NCBI RefSeq assembly: GCF_030373225.1
Contig: NZ_JAUCZG010000029.1
Location: 1 to 58,575, forward strand
Length of the DNA: 58,575 nucleotides
Source: Hydrogenophaga sp.
GTDB lineage: Bacteria > Pseudomonadota > Gammaproteobacteria > Burkholderiales > Burkholderiaceae_C
Direction of reading: 5' to 3'
In this document: positions 18,858 through 27,207 of the stretch, piece after piece
Numbering within the stretch: the first letter of the stretch is position 1
Layout: each line of letters begins with the position of its first letter
The notes under the pieces: generated by a model
Told to the model about the DNA's origin: nothing
The model's input: the letters and a program-made list of their open reading frames with translations, nothing else
Database searches by the model: none
Made by a program: the position numbers and the translations under genes

Positions 18858-21800
18858 TCAATGCACTCCATGCTGTGCGGCCTGTTCGGCGTCGCGGCGG
18901 TTCTGGCGTTCGCTGCCTTTGAACAGGGTGCGCACCACCACGAAGAAGATCGGCACGAACACCACCGCCAGCACGGTGCCGGTGAGCATGCCGCCGATCA
19001 CGCCGGTGCCGATGGCACGCTGGCTGGCCGAGCCGGCACCCGAGGCCAGGGCCAGCGGCAGCACGCCCAGCGTGAAGGCCAGCGAGGTCATGACGATGGG
19101 GCGAAAGCGCAGGTGGGCCGCGGCCAGCGCGGACTCGATCACACCCTTGCCCTGCGCCTGCAGGTCCTTGGCGAATTCGATGATCAGGATCGCGTTCTTC
19201 GCCGACAGGCCGATGATGGTGATCAGTCCCACCTGGAAATACACGTCGTTGGAGTAGCCCCTGAGCAAGGTGGCGAGCAGCACCCCGATCACGCCCAGCG
19301 GCACCACCAGAATCACCGAGAGCGGAATGGTCCAGCTCTCGTACAGGGCGGCCAGGCACAGGAACACCGCGAGGATGGCGAACGCGTACAGGACGATCGC
19401 CTGCGAACCGGCGAGTTTTTCCTCGCGCGTCTGACCCGTCCACTCGTAGCCGATGCCTTGTGGCAACTGGGCAGCGAGCCGTTCCATTTCGGCGATCGCG
19501 GCACCCGTGCTGGAGCCCGGTGCTGCGCTGCCGCTGATGCGCATCGACGGGTAGCCGTTGTAGCGCACCGTCTGCATCGGGCCGGTGATCCACTCGGTGG
19601 TGGCAAACGCCGACAGCGGCACGGCCTGCGCCTTGTTGTTGAGCACGTTCAACCGCAGCAGATCGTCGGGTTGCATGCGGGCCGGCGCGTCGGCCTGCAC
19701 CACCACGCGTTGCAGCCGCCCGGCGTTGGGGAAGTCGTTCACATAGGTCGAGCCCAGCGCCGTGCCGATGGCCGCGCTGATGGCGTCGAACCCCACACCC
19801 AGCGCATTCGCCTTGTCGCGATCGATGTCGATCTGCAGTTGCGGCGCGTCTTCCAGCCCGTCGGGACGCACCTGCGTGAGCACCTTGCTCTGCGAGGCCA
19901 GGCCGAGCAATTGGCCGCGCGCACTGAGCAGCGCCTCACGCCCGAGGCCCGCACGGTCCTGCAACCGGAAGCTGAAGCCGGACGACGAGCCCAGTTCGGG
20001 AATGGGGGGTGGGCTCAGCGGAAAGATGAACGCATCGCGCACACCCGAGAGCGCGCCGAACGCCCGGCCGGCGACTTCTTGCGCCGAGCTGCCCGGTGCG
20101 GTGCGTTCGTCCCAGTCCTTGAGCGTGATGAACGCCAGTGCCGCGTTCTGGCCCTGCCCCGAGAAGCTGAAGCCCAGCACACCGACCATGCTCTGCACCT
20201 CGGGCTGGTTGAGGATGAAGCCCTCGACCTGCTTGATCACCTCCAGCGTGCGCTCCTGCGTGGCGCCCGGTGGCAACTGCACATTGACCAGCATCGTTCC
20301 CTGGTCTTCACCCGGCAGGAACGAGGTCGGCAGGCGCATGTAGACCACCACCGCCGCGGCCACGATGGCGAGGTAGATCACCAGGGTGCGGCCAGCGCGC
20401 GGCAGCAGCATGGCCACGCCGCCTTCGTAGCCCTTGGCGGTGCGCGCGAAGCCGCGGTTGAACCAGCCGAAGAAGCCCTTCTTCTCGTGGTGGTGACCGG
20501 CTTCCACCGGTTTGAGCAGCGTGGCGCAGAGCGCGGGCGTGAGCGAGAGCGCAAGAAACGCCGAGAACGCGATCGACACGCCCATGACGGCCGAGAACTG
20601 GCGGTAGATGTTGCCCACCGAGCCGGCAAAGAATGCCAATGGCACGAAGACCGAGATCAGCACCACGGTCACGCCGATGATGGCGCCCGAGATCTGCGTC
20701 ATGGCTTTGCGCGTGGCCTCCAGCGGTGGCAGGCCCTCCTCGCTCATGATGCGTTCGACGTTCTCCACCACCACGATCGCATCGTCCACCACGATGCCGA
20801 TCACCAGCACCATGCCGAACATGGTCAGCACGTTGATGGAGAAGCCCATTGCCAGCAGCACGGCAAAGGTTCCCAGCAGCGCCACCGGCACCACGATGGT
20901 GGGGATAACGGTGTAGCGGAAGTTCTGCAGGAACAGGTACATCACCAGGAACACCAGCAGCATGGCCTCGGCCAGCGTGATCGCCACCTGCTGAATGGAG
21001 ATCTTCACGAAGCGCGAGCTGTCGTAGGGAATCGCCCAGGTCATGCCGGCCGGGAAAAACCGCTCGAGCTCGGTCATCTTGGTGCGCACCGCGTCGGCCG
21101 TGGCCAGCGCGTTGCCGCTGGGCGAGAGCTGCACGCCGATGCCGGTGGAGGGCTTGCCGTTCAGGCGTGCCGACGTGGCATAGGCCTGCGCACCGAGTTC
21201 GATGCGCGCGACGTCCTTGAGGCGCACGGTGGCGCCATCGGCGGTGGCGCGCAGCACCACGTTGCCGAACTGTTCCACATTGGCGAGCTGGCCATTGACC
21301 ACCACCGTGGCCGCGATGCCCTGGCCGCCCACGTTGGGCAAGGCGCCGATTTCTCCCGCCGACACCTGGGCGTTCTGCGCCCGGATGGCGCTGGTGACAT
21401 CGGCCGCGCTCAGGTTGTAGCCGAGCAGTTTGGCCGGGTCGATCCAGATGCGCATCGCGCGCTCGGTGCCGAACAGCTGGGCCTGGCCCACACCGGGCAG
21501 GCGCTGCAACTCGGGCACCACGCTGCGCGAGGCGTAGTCGCCAAGCGCCACCGGGTCCCAGGCCGGGTCGCTGCTGGAGAGGATGGCAAACAACAGGAAG
21601 TTGCTGCGCGAGCGGTCCACCCGCACACCTTGCTGCGTCACCGCCGCCGGCAGCCTTGGTGATGCCCGCGAGAGGCGGTTCTGCACATCCACCTGCGCCA
21701 GGGCCGCGTCGGTGCCGGTCTCGAAGCTCAGCGTGATGCTGCCGGTGCCGTTGGCCTGCGCCACCGACTCCATGTAGATCAGCCCCGGCGAGCCGTTCAT

Positions 21801-22004
21801 TTCCTGCTCGATCACCGACAGCACGCTGTTCTCGAGCGTGGCGGCCGATGCGCCAGGGTAGGTGGCGTTGATGACGATGGATGGGGGTGCCACCGGCGGG
21901 TACTGCGCGATCGGCAGCTGCGTGATGGACACCCCGCCCATCACCATGATGAAGAGCGCGATCACCCACGCGAAGATGGGTCGGTCGATGAAGAATTTCG
22001 CCAT
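18858..22004 (-). CDS. RND efflux pump inner-membrane transporter (HAE1 family, AcrB/MexB-like)
   Basis: This 1048-residue proton-driven drug transporter has twelve membrane helices and two large periplasmic loops. It starts MAKFFIDRPIFAWVIALFIMV, the standard HAE1 opening. The proton-relay segment GIVVDDAIVVVENVERIM is near residue 400, and the second-half counterpart GLSAKNAILIIEFAKDL is near 935. It lies between its adaptor and its outer-membrane partner with minimal gaps, so the three form one operon under the divergent TetR repressor. Substrates are probably multiple drugs or solvents; the sequence does not fix them. Confidence 0.95.
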   Translation of the reverse strand: MAKFFIDRPIFAWVIALFIMVMGGVSITQLPIAQYPPVAPPSIVINATYPGASAATLENSVLSVIEQEMNGSPGLIYMESVAQANGTGSITLSFETGTDAALAQVDVQNRLSRASPRLPAAVTQQGVRVDRSRSNFLLFAILSSSDPAWDPVALGDYASRSVVPELQRLPGVGQAQLFGTERAMRIWIDPAKLLGYNLSAADVTSAIRAQNAQVSAGEIGALPNVGGQGIAATVVVNGQLANVEQFGNVVLRATADGATVRLKDVARIELGAQAYATSARLNGKPSTGIGVQLSPSGNALATADAVRTKMTELERFFPAGMTWAIPYDSSRFVKISIQQVAITLAEAMLLVFLVMYLFLQNFRYTVIPTIVVPVALLGTFAVLLAMGFSINVLTMFGMVLVIGIVVDDAIVVVENVERIMSEEGLPPLEATRKAMTQISGAIIGVTVVLISVFVPLAFFAGSVGNIYRQFSAVMGVSIAFSAFLALSLTPALCATLLKPVEAGHHHEKKGFFGWFNRGFARTAKGYEGGVAMLLPRAGRTLVIYLAIVAAAVVVYMRLPTSFLPGEDQGTMLVNVQLPPGATQERTLEVIKQVEGFILNQPEVQSMVGVLGFSFSGQGQNAALAFITLKDWDERTAPGSSAQEVAGRAFGALSGVRDAFIFPLSPPPIPELGSSSGFSFRLQDRAGLGREALLSARGQLLGLASQSKVLTQVRPDGLEDAPQLQIDIDRDKANALGVGFDAISAAIGTALGSTYVNDFPNAGRLQRVVVQADAPARMQPDDLLRLNVLNNKAQAVPLSAFATTEWITGPMQTVRYNGYPSMRISGSAAPGSSTGAAIAEMERLAAQLPQGIGYEWTGQTREEKLAGSQAIVLYAFAILAVFLCLAALYESWTIPLSVILVVPLGVIGVLLATLLRGYSNDVYFQVGLITIIGLSAKNAILIIEFAKDLQAQGKGVIESALAAAHLRFRPIVMTSLAFTLGVLPLALASGAGSASQRAIGTGVIGGMLTGTVLAVVFVPIFFVVVRTLFKGSERQNRRDAEQAAQHGVH

Positions 22005-22016
22005 GTCAGGCGCTCC

Positions 22017-23285
22017 TTACTTCGCCGCCGCAGGCGCCGGGGCGGACGCCGCAGGCGCAGGCGCCGCGCTGCCCGGCGCCTGCCAGGGCACGGCCTTCAC
22101 CGGCGTGCCGGGCGGCATCATCTGCAGCTTCTGGAAGCCGTCGACCATCACCTGTTCGCCCGCCTTCAAGCCGCCGAGCACGACCCAGCGGCCGTTTTGC
22201 TGACCGCTCAAGGTGATGCTGCGTTTGGAGATCTTGCCCTCGGCATCCACCACCGACACGGTGTCGCCCTGGGCCGAACGCGTCACTGCCTGCTGCGGCA
22301 GCGTGATCGCATTGCCCGCGGTCGCCTGCTCCAGCCGCACGCGCACATACAGGCCCGGCAGCAGACGCCCGTCCGGATTGGGCACCTCGGCGCGCAGCGT
22401 GACCTGACCGGTGGCGCTGTCCACGGTGAGGTCGGAGAACAGCAGGCGGCCCGGTTGCTCGAACACGCTGCCGTCCTCCATCACCAGCTGCACGGCGGCG
22501 GCCTGTGCACCGGCGCTCTTGAGCTGACCACTGTCCATGGCCTTGCGCAGCTGGTAGACCTCGGCGGCCGACTGGGTGAAGTTCACATACATCGGATGGA
22601 TCTGCTGGATCACGGCCAGCTGGGTGGCCTCGCCCTGGCCGACCAGCGCGCCTTCGGTCACCAGCGCGCGGCCGATGCGGCCCGAGATGGGCGCGGTCAC
22701 GCGGGCGTAACCCAGGTTGATGCTGGCGGTCTGCACCGCTGCCCTGCCGGCAGCCACATCGGCTTCGGCCTGCTTCTGCGCGGCCACGGCGCCAGCGTAT
22801 TCCTGCAGGCTGATGGCGTTTTCCTTCACCAGGGGTGCATAGCGCTCGGCCAGCGCACTCGCCTGCACGAGGTTGGCCTGGGAACGCGCCAGTCCGGCCT
22901 GGGCGCTCATCAGGGCGGCGGCGTAGGGCGCCGCGTCGATGCGGAACAACGGTTGCCCGGCCTTGACGTCGCTGCCTTCGCGGAACAGTCGCTCCTGCAG
23001 GATGCCTGCCGCGCGGGCCCGCACCTGGGCGACGCGGGACGCTTCCAGGCGACCCGGCAGCTCGGTCACCAGCCCGACGTCACCCGGCGCCACCGTGATC
23101 ACGCCCACCTCGGGCGCGGGCATGCCCGCGCCGGCCGGCCCCGCAGGTGCTGCCGGTTTGCCGCAGGCTGCCAGCACGGCGGACAGCGCCACCAGGGACA
23201 AGGCCCGCGCCACCCGTGACCGGGTCTGCGAGACCGGGCGGTTGCGCAAAACGGGCACGGACTTGACAGGGCTCAAGGCGGGCAT
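22017..23285 (-). CDS. RND efflux periplasmic adaptor (AcrA/MexA-like lipoprotein)
   Basis: This membrane-fusion protein links the pump to the outer-membrane channel. A lipobox (ALSAVLAACGKP) places the lipid-modified Cys near residue 37. The biotinyl-lipoyl half-motifs flank an alpha-helical hairpin (AQAGLARSQANLVQASALAERYAPLV), and the C-terminal beta-barrel includes LRAEVPNPDGRLLPGLYVRVRL. ATG at 23285 is preceded by GAGGACC and fits the signal peptide; longer starts would run through the operator. The extreme C-terminus is an Ala/Pro tail. First gene of the efflux operon. Confidence 0.94.
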   Translation of the reverse strand: MPALSPVKSVPVLRNRPVSQTRSRVARALSLVALSAVLAACGKPAAPAGPAGAGMPAPEVGVITVAPGDVGLVTELPGRLEASRVAQVRARAAGILQERLFREGSDVKAGQPLFRIDAAPYAAALMSAQAGLARSQANLVQASALAERYAPLVKENAISLQEYAGAVAAQKQAEADVAAGRAAVQTASINLGYARVTAPISGRIGRALVTEGALVGQGEATQLAVIQQIHPMYVNFTQSAAEVYQLRKAMDSGQLKSAGAQAAAVQLVMEDGSVFEQPGRLLFSDLTVDSATGQVTLRAEVPNPDGRLLPGLYVRVRLEQATAGNAITLPQQAVTRSAQGDTVSVVDAEGKISKRSITLSGQQNGRWVVLGGLKAGEQVMVDGFQKLQMMPPGTPVKAVPWQAPGSAAPAPAASAPAPAAAK

Positions 23286-23362
23286 GGAGGTCCTCGGATA
23301 GAAATGAAAAGACGCGCGCGAATGGGAACTCATCGACAGCCCGGTGAAGCGCAAGATGGCGA

Positions 23363-23394
23363 AGTATACATACATACAAGAATGTATGTATAGT
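23363..23394. promoter_or_regulatory. AcrR/TtgR-type operator within overlapping divergent promoters
   Basis: A 24-bp imperfect palindrome occupies 23367-23390 with 9-bp arms TACATACAT and ATGTATGTA. From memory the E. coli AcrR operator has the same arms and length; only the central few bases differ. TATAGT (23389-23394, plus) and TATACT (23363-23368, minus) flank it as -10 boxes, so a bound repressor would block both the TetR gene and the efflux operon. Confidence 0.8.
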
Positions 23395-23435
23395 CTCACC
23401 CAGCCCCCAGGTCATGCAATCCGGAGACAAACACC

Positions 23436-24113
23436 ATGGTTCGACGCACCAAAGCCGATGCACAGGCGACGCGCAACAGTCTGCTGGATGCTGCGGAGCA
23501 TTTGTTTCAGGCGCATGGCGTGTCGCGCACGTCGCTCAACGACATCGCCGAGGCCGCCGGCACCACGCGCGGTGCCATCTACTGGCATTTCAAGGACAAG
23601 GCGGACCTCTTCAACGCGATGATGGAGCGCGTCACCATGCCGCTCGAAGGCACGCTGGCCTGCACGGCGCGCTCGGCCGAAAGCTCCGACAACCCGCTGC
23701 TGCTGCTGCGCGATTCCATGATGAATGCGCTGAGCCAGACCGCCACCGACGAGCAGACGCGTCGCGTGTTCGAAGTGGCCACACACAAGGTCGAGTACGT
23801 GAGCGAAATGCAGGCGGTGCGGGAGCGCCACCTGCAGGTGCGCAACCAGTGCGTGGCGATGACCGAAGAAGCCCTTCGCGAGGCGGTGCGCCGCGAGGCC
23901 ATCAAGCTGCCGATGCCGCCGTCCGTGGCCGCGCTCGGACTGCACGTGATCGTGGACGGGCTGATCCAGAACTGGCTGCTCGACCCGCAGGCGTTCGACC
24001 TGCAAAAAAACGGGCGCCACACGGTGGACGCCTACCTCGCCGGCCTGGGCTTCAGCCTTCCCGCCGCTCGGGCACCGCGTCGCCCGGCACCGGCGCGCGC
24101 GATGCCAGCTTGA
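23436..24113 (+). CDS. TetR-family repressor of the RND pump (AcrR/TtgR-like)
   Basis: The N-terminal helix-turn-helix spans about residues 10-60 (GVSRTSLNDIAEAAGTTRGAIYWHFKDKADLF), the pattern of AcrR, TtgR and MexR2-type regulators. The remaining 160 residues form the ligand-binding domain, with VERMTMPLEG-like helix and HVIVDGLIQNWLLDP near 175-190. It is divergent from the efflux operon across an AcrR-like palindrome, so autorepression and ligand-relieved control of the pump are expected. Its last 62 bases overlap the convergent Mrp subunit G gene. Confidence 0.93.
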   Translation: MVRRTKADAQATRNSLLDAAEHLFQAHGVSRTSLNDIAEAAGTTRGAIYWHFKDKADLFNAMMERVTMPLEGTLACTARSAESSDNPLLLLRDSMMNALSQTATDEQTRRVFEVATHKVEYVSEMQAVRERHLQVRNQCVAMTEEALREAVRREAIKLPMPPSVAALGLHVIVDGLIQNWLLDPQAFDLQKNGRHTVDAYLAGLGFSLPAARAPRRPAPARAMPA

Positions 24114-24393
24114 GGTGCAGCGCCGCCTGGGCCATGAGGTTGGCCGAGACCGGCGCCGTGATGAACACGAACAGCGTGATCAGCAGTTCGGCCACGCCCG
24201 CCCTGCCCTGCGCCGCCGACACCAGCATCGAGGCCACGAGCACACCGCCCACGCCCAGGGTCGATGCCTTGGTGGGCGCATGCAGGCGCATGTAGAAGTC
24301 GGGCAGGCGCGCCAGGCCGATGGCCCCCACCAGCAGGAAGAAAGCGGCCATGACGACGAGGGCGGCGGCCGTCCATTCGATCAGGGGATGCAT
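24052..24393 (-). CDS. mrpG: Mrp-type cation/proton antiporter subunit G
   Basis: MrpG (MnhG/PhaG) is a small membrane subunit of the multisubunit Na+(K+)/H+ antiporter. The 113 residues hold three helices, and the family motif GLARLPDFYMRLHAPTKASTLG is near 26-47. Last gene of the operon; its 3' end overlaps the convergent TetR gene by 62 bases. Nine bases separate it from subunit F. Confidence 0.92.
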   Translation of the reverse strand: MHPLIEWTAAALVVMAAFFLLVGAIGLARLPDFYMRLHAPTKASTLGVGGVLVASMLVSAAQGRAGVAELLITLFVFITAPVSANLMAQAALHLKLASRAPVPGDAVPERREG

Positions 24394-24402
24394 GTTGTCT
24401 CC

Positions 24403-24678
24403 TTATTCGACCACGTCGCCGCGGCTGAGGTAGCGCGCCAGCGCCACGGTGGAAGCGAAACCGAGCATGGCCACCAGCAGGGCGGCCTCGAACAGCAGGG
24501 GCGTGCTCCAGCGCAGCCCCAGCACCACGATGAGGGCCACCGTGTTGAGGTAGAGCGTGTCCAGCGCGAGCAGTCGGTCTGTGACCTCGGGTCCGAGCAA
24601 CAGGCGCCACCCGCACAGGAGCAGCGACACGGTGATCGCCGCGAGAGCGATGTTCAGGGCGATGTCGAGGATGTTCAT
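24403..24678 (-). CDS. mrpF: Mrp-type antiporter subunit F
   Basis: A 91-residue protein with three membrane helices and the family pattern GPEVTDRLLALDTLYLNTVAL near residues 29-49. Its start overlaps the stop of subunit E by 4 bases, which indicates translational coupling. Needed for assembly and transport of the Mrp complex. Confidence 0.92.
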   Translation of the reverse strand: MNILDIALNIALAAITVSLLLCGWRLLLGPEVTDRLLALDTLYLNTVALIVVLGLRWSTPLLFEAALLVAMLGFASTVALARYLSRGDVVE

Positions 24679-25220
24679 GGGGCGCTCCCGGTGCGCGCCT
24701 GCTGACCGAAGATCTGCATCAGCGGCGCTTCATAGCGGTTTTTCATGTCGTCGATCATGGCCTGCGGGTCGTCGCAGTTGAGCGCGTGCACCAGGATCAC
24801 CCGGCGCTGCTCGTCGACCACGCAGGACACCGTTCCCGGCGTGGTGGTGATGATGGTGGCAAACAGCGCGTTGATGCGCGGATGCCCGGTGGCCAGCGGC
24901 ACGGGCAACCATGCCGGCTGCGGTCGGCTCATGGGTCCGAGCACCAGTTTGGCCACCGTGATGTTGGACAGCACGATGTCCTTGAGCACCACCGCGCTCA
25001 GGCGCATCGCCGCCAGCCAGTCGATGGCGTCTGCCGGCGTCAGGAAGCGGTGCAACAAACGCGGCAGGAGCAGTGCGATCAGCAGGGCCGACAGCAGGTG
25101 CACCGGCTCCAGGCTGTGCGAGAGTGCAAGCCAGCTCGCACCGAGCAGCACCGAGAGCACCGGGTGGGAGAACCAGCCGGCCTTGCGCACGGGCAACTCG
25201 CGGGTGGTGGGGGCGGTCAT
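24675..25220 (-). CDS. mrpE: Mrp-type antiporter subunit E
   Basis: A 181-residue subunit with two or three N-terminal helices and a cytoplasmic C-terminal domain. Family motifs are visible in DIVLSNITVAKLVLGP (near 90) and NALFATIITTTPGTVSCVVDEQRRVILVHALNCDD (from about 120). Its start overlaps the subunit D stop by 4 bases. Confidence 0.92.
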   Translation of the reverse strand: MTAPTTRELPVRKAGWFSHPVLSVLLGASWLALSHSLEPVHLLSALLIALLLPRLLHRFLTPADAIDWLAAMRLSAVVLKDIVLSNITVAKLVLGPMSRPQPAWLPVPLATGHPRINALFATIITTTPGTVSCVVDEQRRVILVHALNCDDPQAMIDDMKNRYEAPLMQIFGQQARTGSAP

Positions 25221-26866
25221 GGGCGTTCCTCCTTGGGCTTGACGCTCGGCGCTGGGCGCACGCCGTCATAGGGGCGCGTGGTGGGCTGGGTCGCGCGATC
25301 GCTGCCGAGCACGGCGCGCACATACAAGGCCTGATCGGCGAGTTGGGCAGCGGCGGCATCGGTGTAGCGCTTGATGGGTGAGGCCAGCACGGCCATGGCC
25401 ACGGTCATCAGCATGATGGCCCACACCGCCGACAGCAGCTTGAGGCTGGAGCCCGATGTGCGGGGGTCGTCCTGCGCGGGTTGCACGTGCCAGAACACCA
25501 CCACCCCGGCGCGCGCCAGGCCCACGATGGAGAAAAAGCCCACCACCAGCACCACCGTCCAGACCCAGGGCTGGGCCGGCAGGCCCGCCGTGCTCTCCAG
25601 CACCATCAGCTTGCCCAGAAAGCCGGGCAGCGGCGGGAGTCCGGCGGCCGAGGCGGCACCGAAGATCATCATCAGGCCCAGCAGCAGCGGCTCGCGCAGC
25701 GCCACCGCGGGCTGCAGCTTGTCGCGCGCCTCACCGCGCTGCGAGGCCATGAGCTCGACCAGCAGGAACAAGCCGGCGATCACCACCGTGCTGTGCAAGG
25801 TGTAGTACAGCGAAGCCGACAGCGTGGCCGGCGTGAACAGGCCCACACCCGCCAGGATGGTGCCGACCGAAGACACGGTGAGGTAGGCCACCAGCCGGGC
25901 CATGGTGTGCGCCGCCAGAGCGCCCAGCACCCCGAGCACGCTGGTGGTCAGTGCCAGCGGCAGCAGCCAGCCTTGCGCGGCCAGCGCGGCTTCGCCCGCC
26001 TCCACACCGAACACGCCCCAGTGCACACGGATGATGCTGTAGACGCCGACCTTGGTCATGATCGCGAAGAGCGCTGCCACCGGCGCGCTGGCCGAGGCGT
26101 AGGTGGCCGGCAGCCAGAAATACAGCGGCACGATGGCCGCCTTCAGGCCGAACACCACCAGCAGCACCAGTGCTGCTGCGCGCGCAATCAGCGCGCTGTC
26201 GCCCGTGAGTTGCCCCACACGCAACGCCACATCGGCCATGTTGAGCGTGCCGGTCACGGCATACACCATGCCCAGCCCGATCAGGAACAGGCCCGAGGCC
26301 GCGAGGTTGAGCACCACGTAGTGCACGCCCATGCGAAAGCGCTCCCTGCCCTGCCCGTGCACCAGCAGCACATACGAGGCAATCAGCAGCACCTCGAAAA
26401 AAACGAAGAGGTTGAACAGGTCACCGGTGAGGAAGGCGCCGCACAAGCCCATCAGCTGGAACTGGAACAGCGCATGGAAGTGTCGCCCGCGGGTGTCCCA
26501 GCCGCCGGTGGCGTACCACATGGCGGGCACAGCCACGGCATAGGTGAGCAACACCATCATCGCCGAGAGGCGGTCGAGCACCAGCACGATGCCGAACGGC
26601 GCCGGCCACTCGCCCAGCTGGTACACCAGCAGTTCGCCATGCGAGGCGTGCACCACCAGGCTGGCGGCCATGAAGGCACCCAGCACCATCGACACCATGG
26701 AAAGGCCGCGGCGCCAGCGCAGGCGGGTGTCGTCGTGACCACCCCCTTGCGCCGACACGCCCGACGGATCGCCGATGAGCAACAGCGCCACCGCGGTGAA
26801 GGTCGGCAGCAAGACCGACAGCACAGGTGCGTGCTGCAGCCAGAAAGCACTGATCGCATCCCACAT
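25217..26866 (-). CDS. mrpD: Mrp-type antiporter subunit D
   Basis: Subunit D is a proton-translocating membrane protein related to complex I NuoN/NuoM. The 549 residues include about 14 helices, with the conserved LFNLFVFFEVLLIASYVLL near 130 (the key Glu), KAAIVPLYFWLPATYASASAPVAAL near 235 and KVGVYSIIRVHWGVFG. An Arg/Pro/Lys tail follows the last helix. It abuts subunit C with a 1-base overlap. Confidence 0.94.
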   Translation of the reverse strand: MWDAISAFWLQHAPVLSVLLPTFTAVALLLIGDPSGVSAQGGGHDDTRLRWRRGLSMVSMVLGAFMAASLVVHASHGELLVYQLGEWPAPFGIVLVLDRLSAMMVLLTYAVAVPAMWYATGGWDTRGRHFHALFQFQLMGLCGAFLTGDLFNLFVFFEVLLIASYVLLVHGQGRERFRMGVHYVVLNLAASGLFLIGLGMVYAVTGTLNMADVALRVGQLTGDSALIARAAALVLLVVFGLKAAIVPLYFWLPATYASASAPVAALFAIMTKVGVYSIIRVHWGVFGVEAGEAALAAQGWLLPLALTTSVLGVLGALAAHTMARLVAYLTVSSVGTILAGVGLFTPATLSASLYYTLHSTVVIAGLFLLVELMASQRGEARDKLQPAVALREPLLLGLMMIFGAASAAGLPPLPGFLGKLMVLESTAGLPAQPWVWTVVLVVGFFSIVGLARAGVVVFWHVQPAQDDPRTSGSSLKLLSAVWAIMLMTVAMAVLASPIKRYTDAAAAQLADQALYVRAVLGSDRATQPTTRPYDGVRPAPSVKPKEERP

Positions 26867-27207
26867 CAGCTGCGCCCTCCGGGTTCACGGCCATCGACGT
26901 GGTCGGTGCCGCTCTCGTGGCGACTGCGCAGTGCCAGCTCGATCACGAAGCCGGTGGTGGCAAAGCCGATCACGATGGCGGTGAGCACCAGCGCCTGCGG
27001 CAGCGGATCGGCCACCGGCCCTTCGCCGACCAGGATGGGCTGGGCGTTGGTCCACAGGCGGCCCATCGCAAACAGGAAGATGTTGACGGCATAGCCGAAC
27101 AGCGACAGACCGAGCACCACCGAAAAGGTGCGCCCGCGCAGCATCAGGTAGACCGCGCAGGCGGTCACGAAACCGATGCCGCTGGCCAAGAGGAATTCCA
27201 TGCTCAT
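26866..27207 (-). CDS. mrpC: Mrp-type antiporter subunit C
   Basis: A NuoK-like 113-residue subunit with three helices and the conserved PLPQALVLTAIVIGFATTGF near residues 66-85. A charged C-terminal tail follows. It overlaps the end of the fused AB subunit by 4 bases. Confidence 0.93.
   Translation of the reverse strand: MSMEFLLASGIGFVTACAVYLMLRGRTFSVVLGLSLFGYAVNIFLFAMGRLWTNAQPILVGEGPVADPLPQALVLTAIVIGFATTGFVIELALRSRHESGTDHVDGREPGGRS

Noticed and set aside
18501..21662. A 1053-residue open frame opposite the RND pump gene
   Set aside because: It is antisense to a certain RND transporter, has a His/Gln/Arg-rich composition and no domain. Long antisense frames are normal in GC-rich coding DNA.
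24730..25359. A run of histidines in a minus-strand frame
   Set aside because: It arises from an alternate frame of the Mrp subunit E gene (Ile/Thr codons), not a real His-rich protein.
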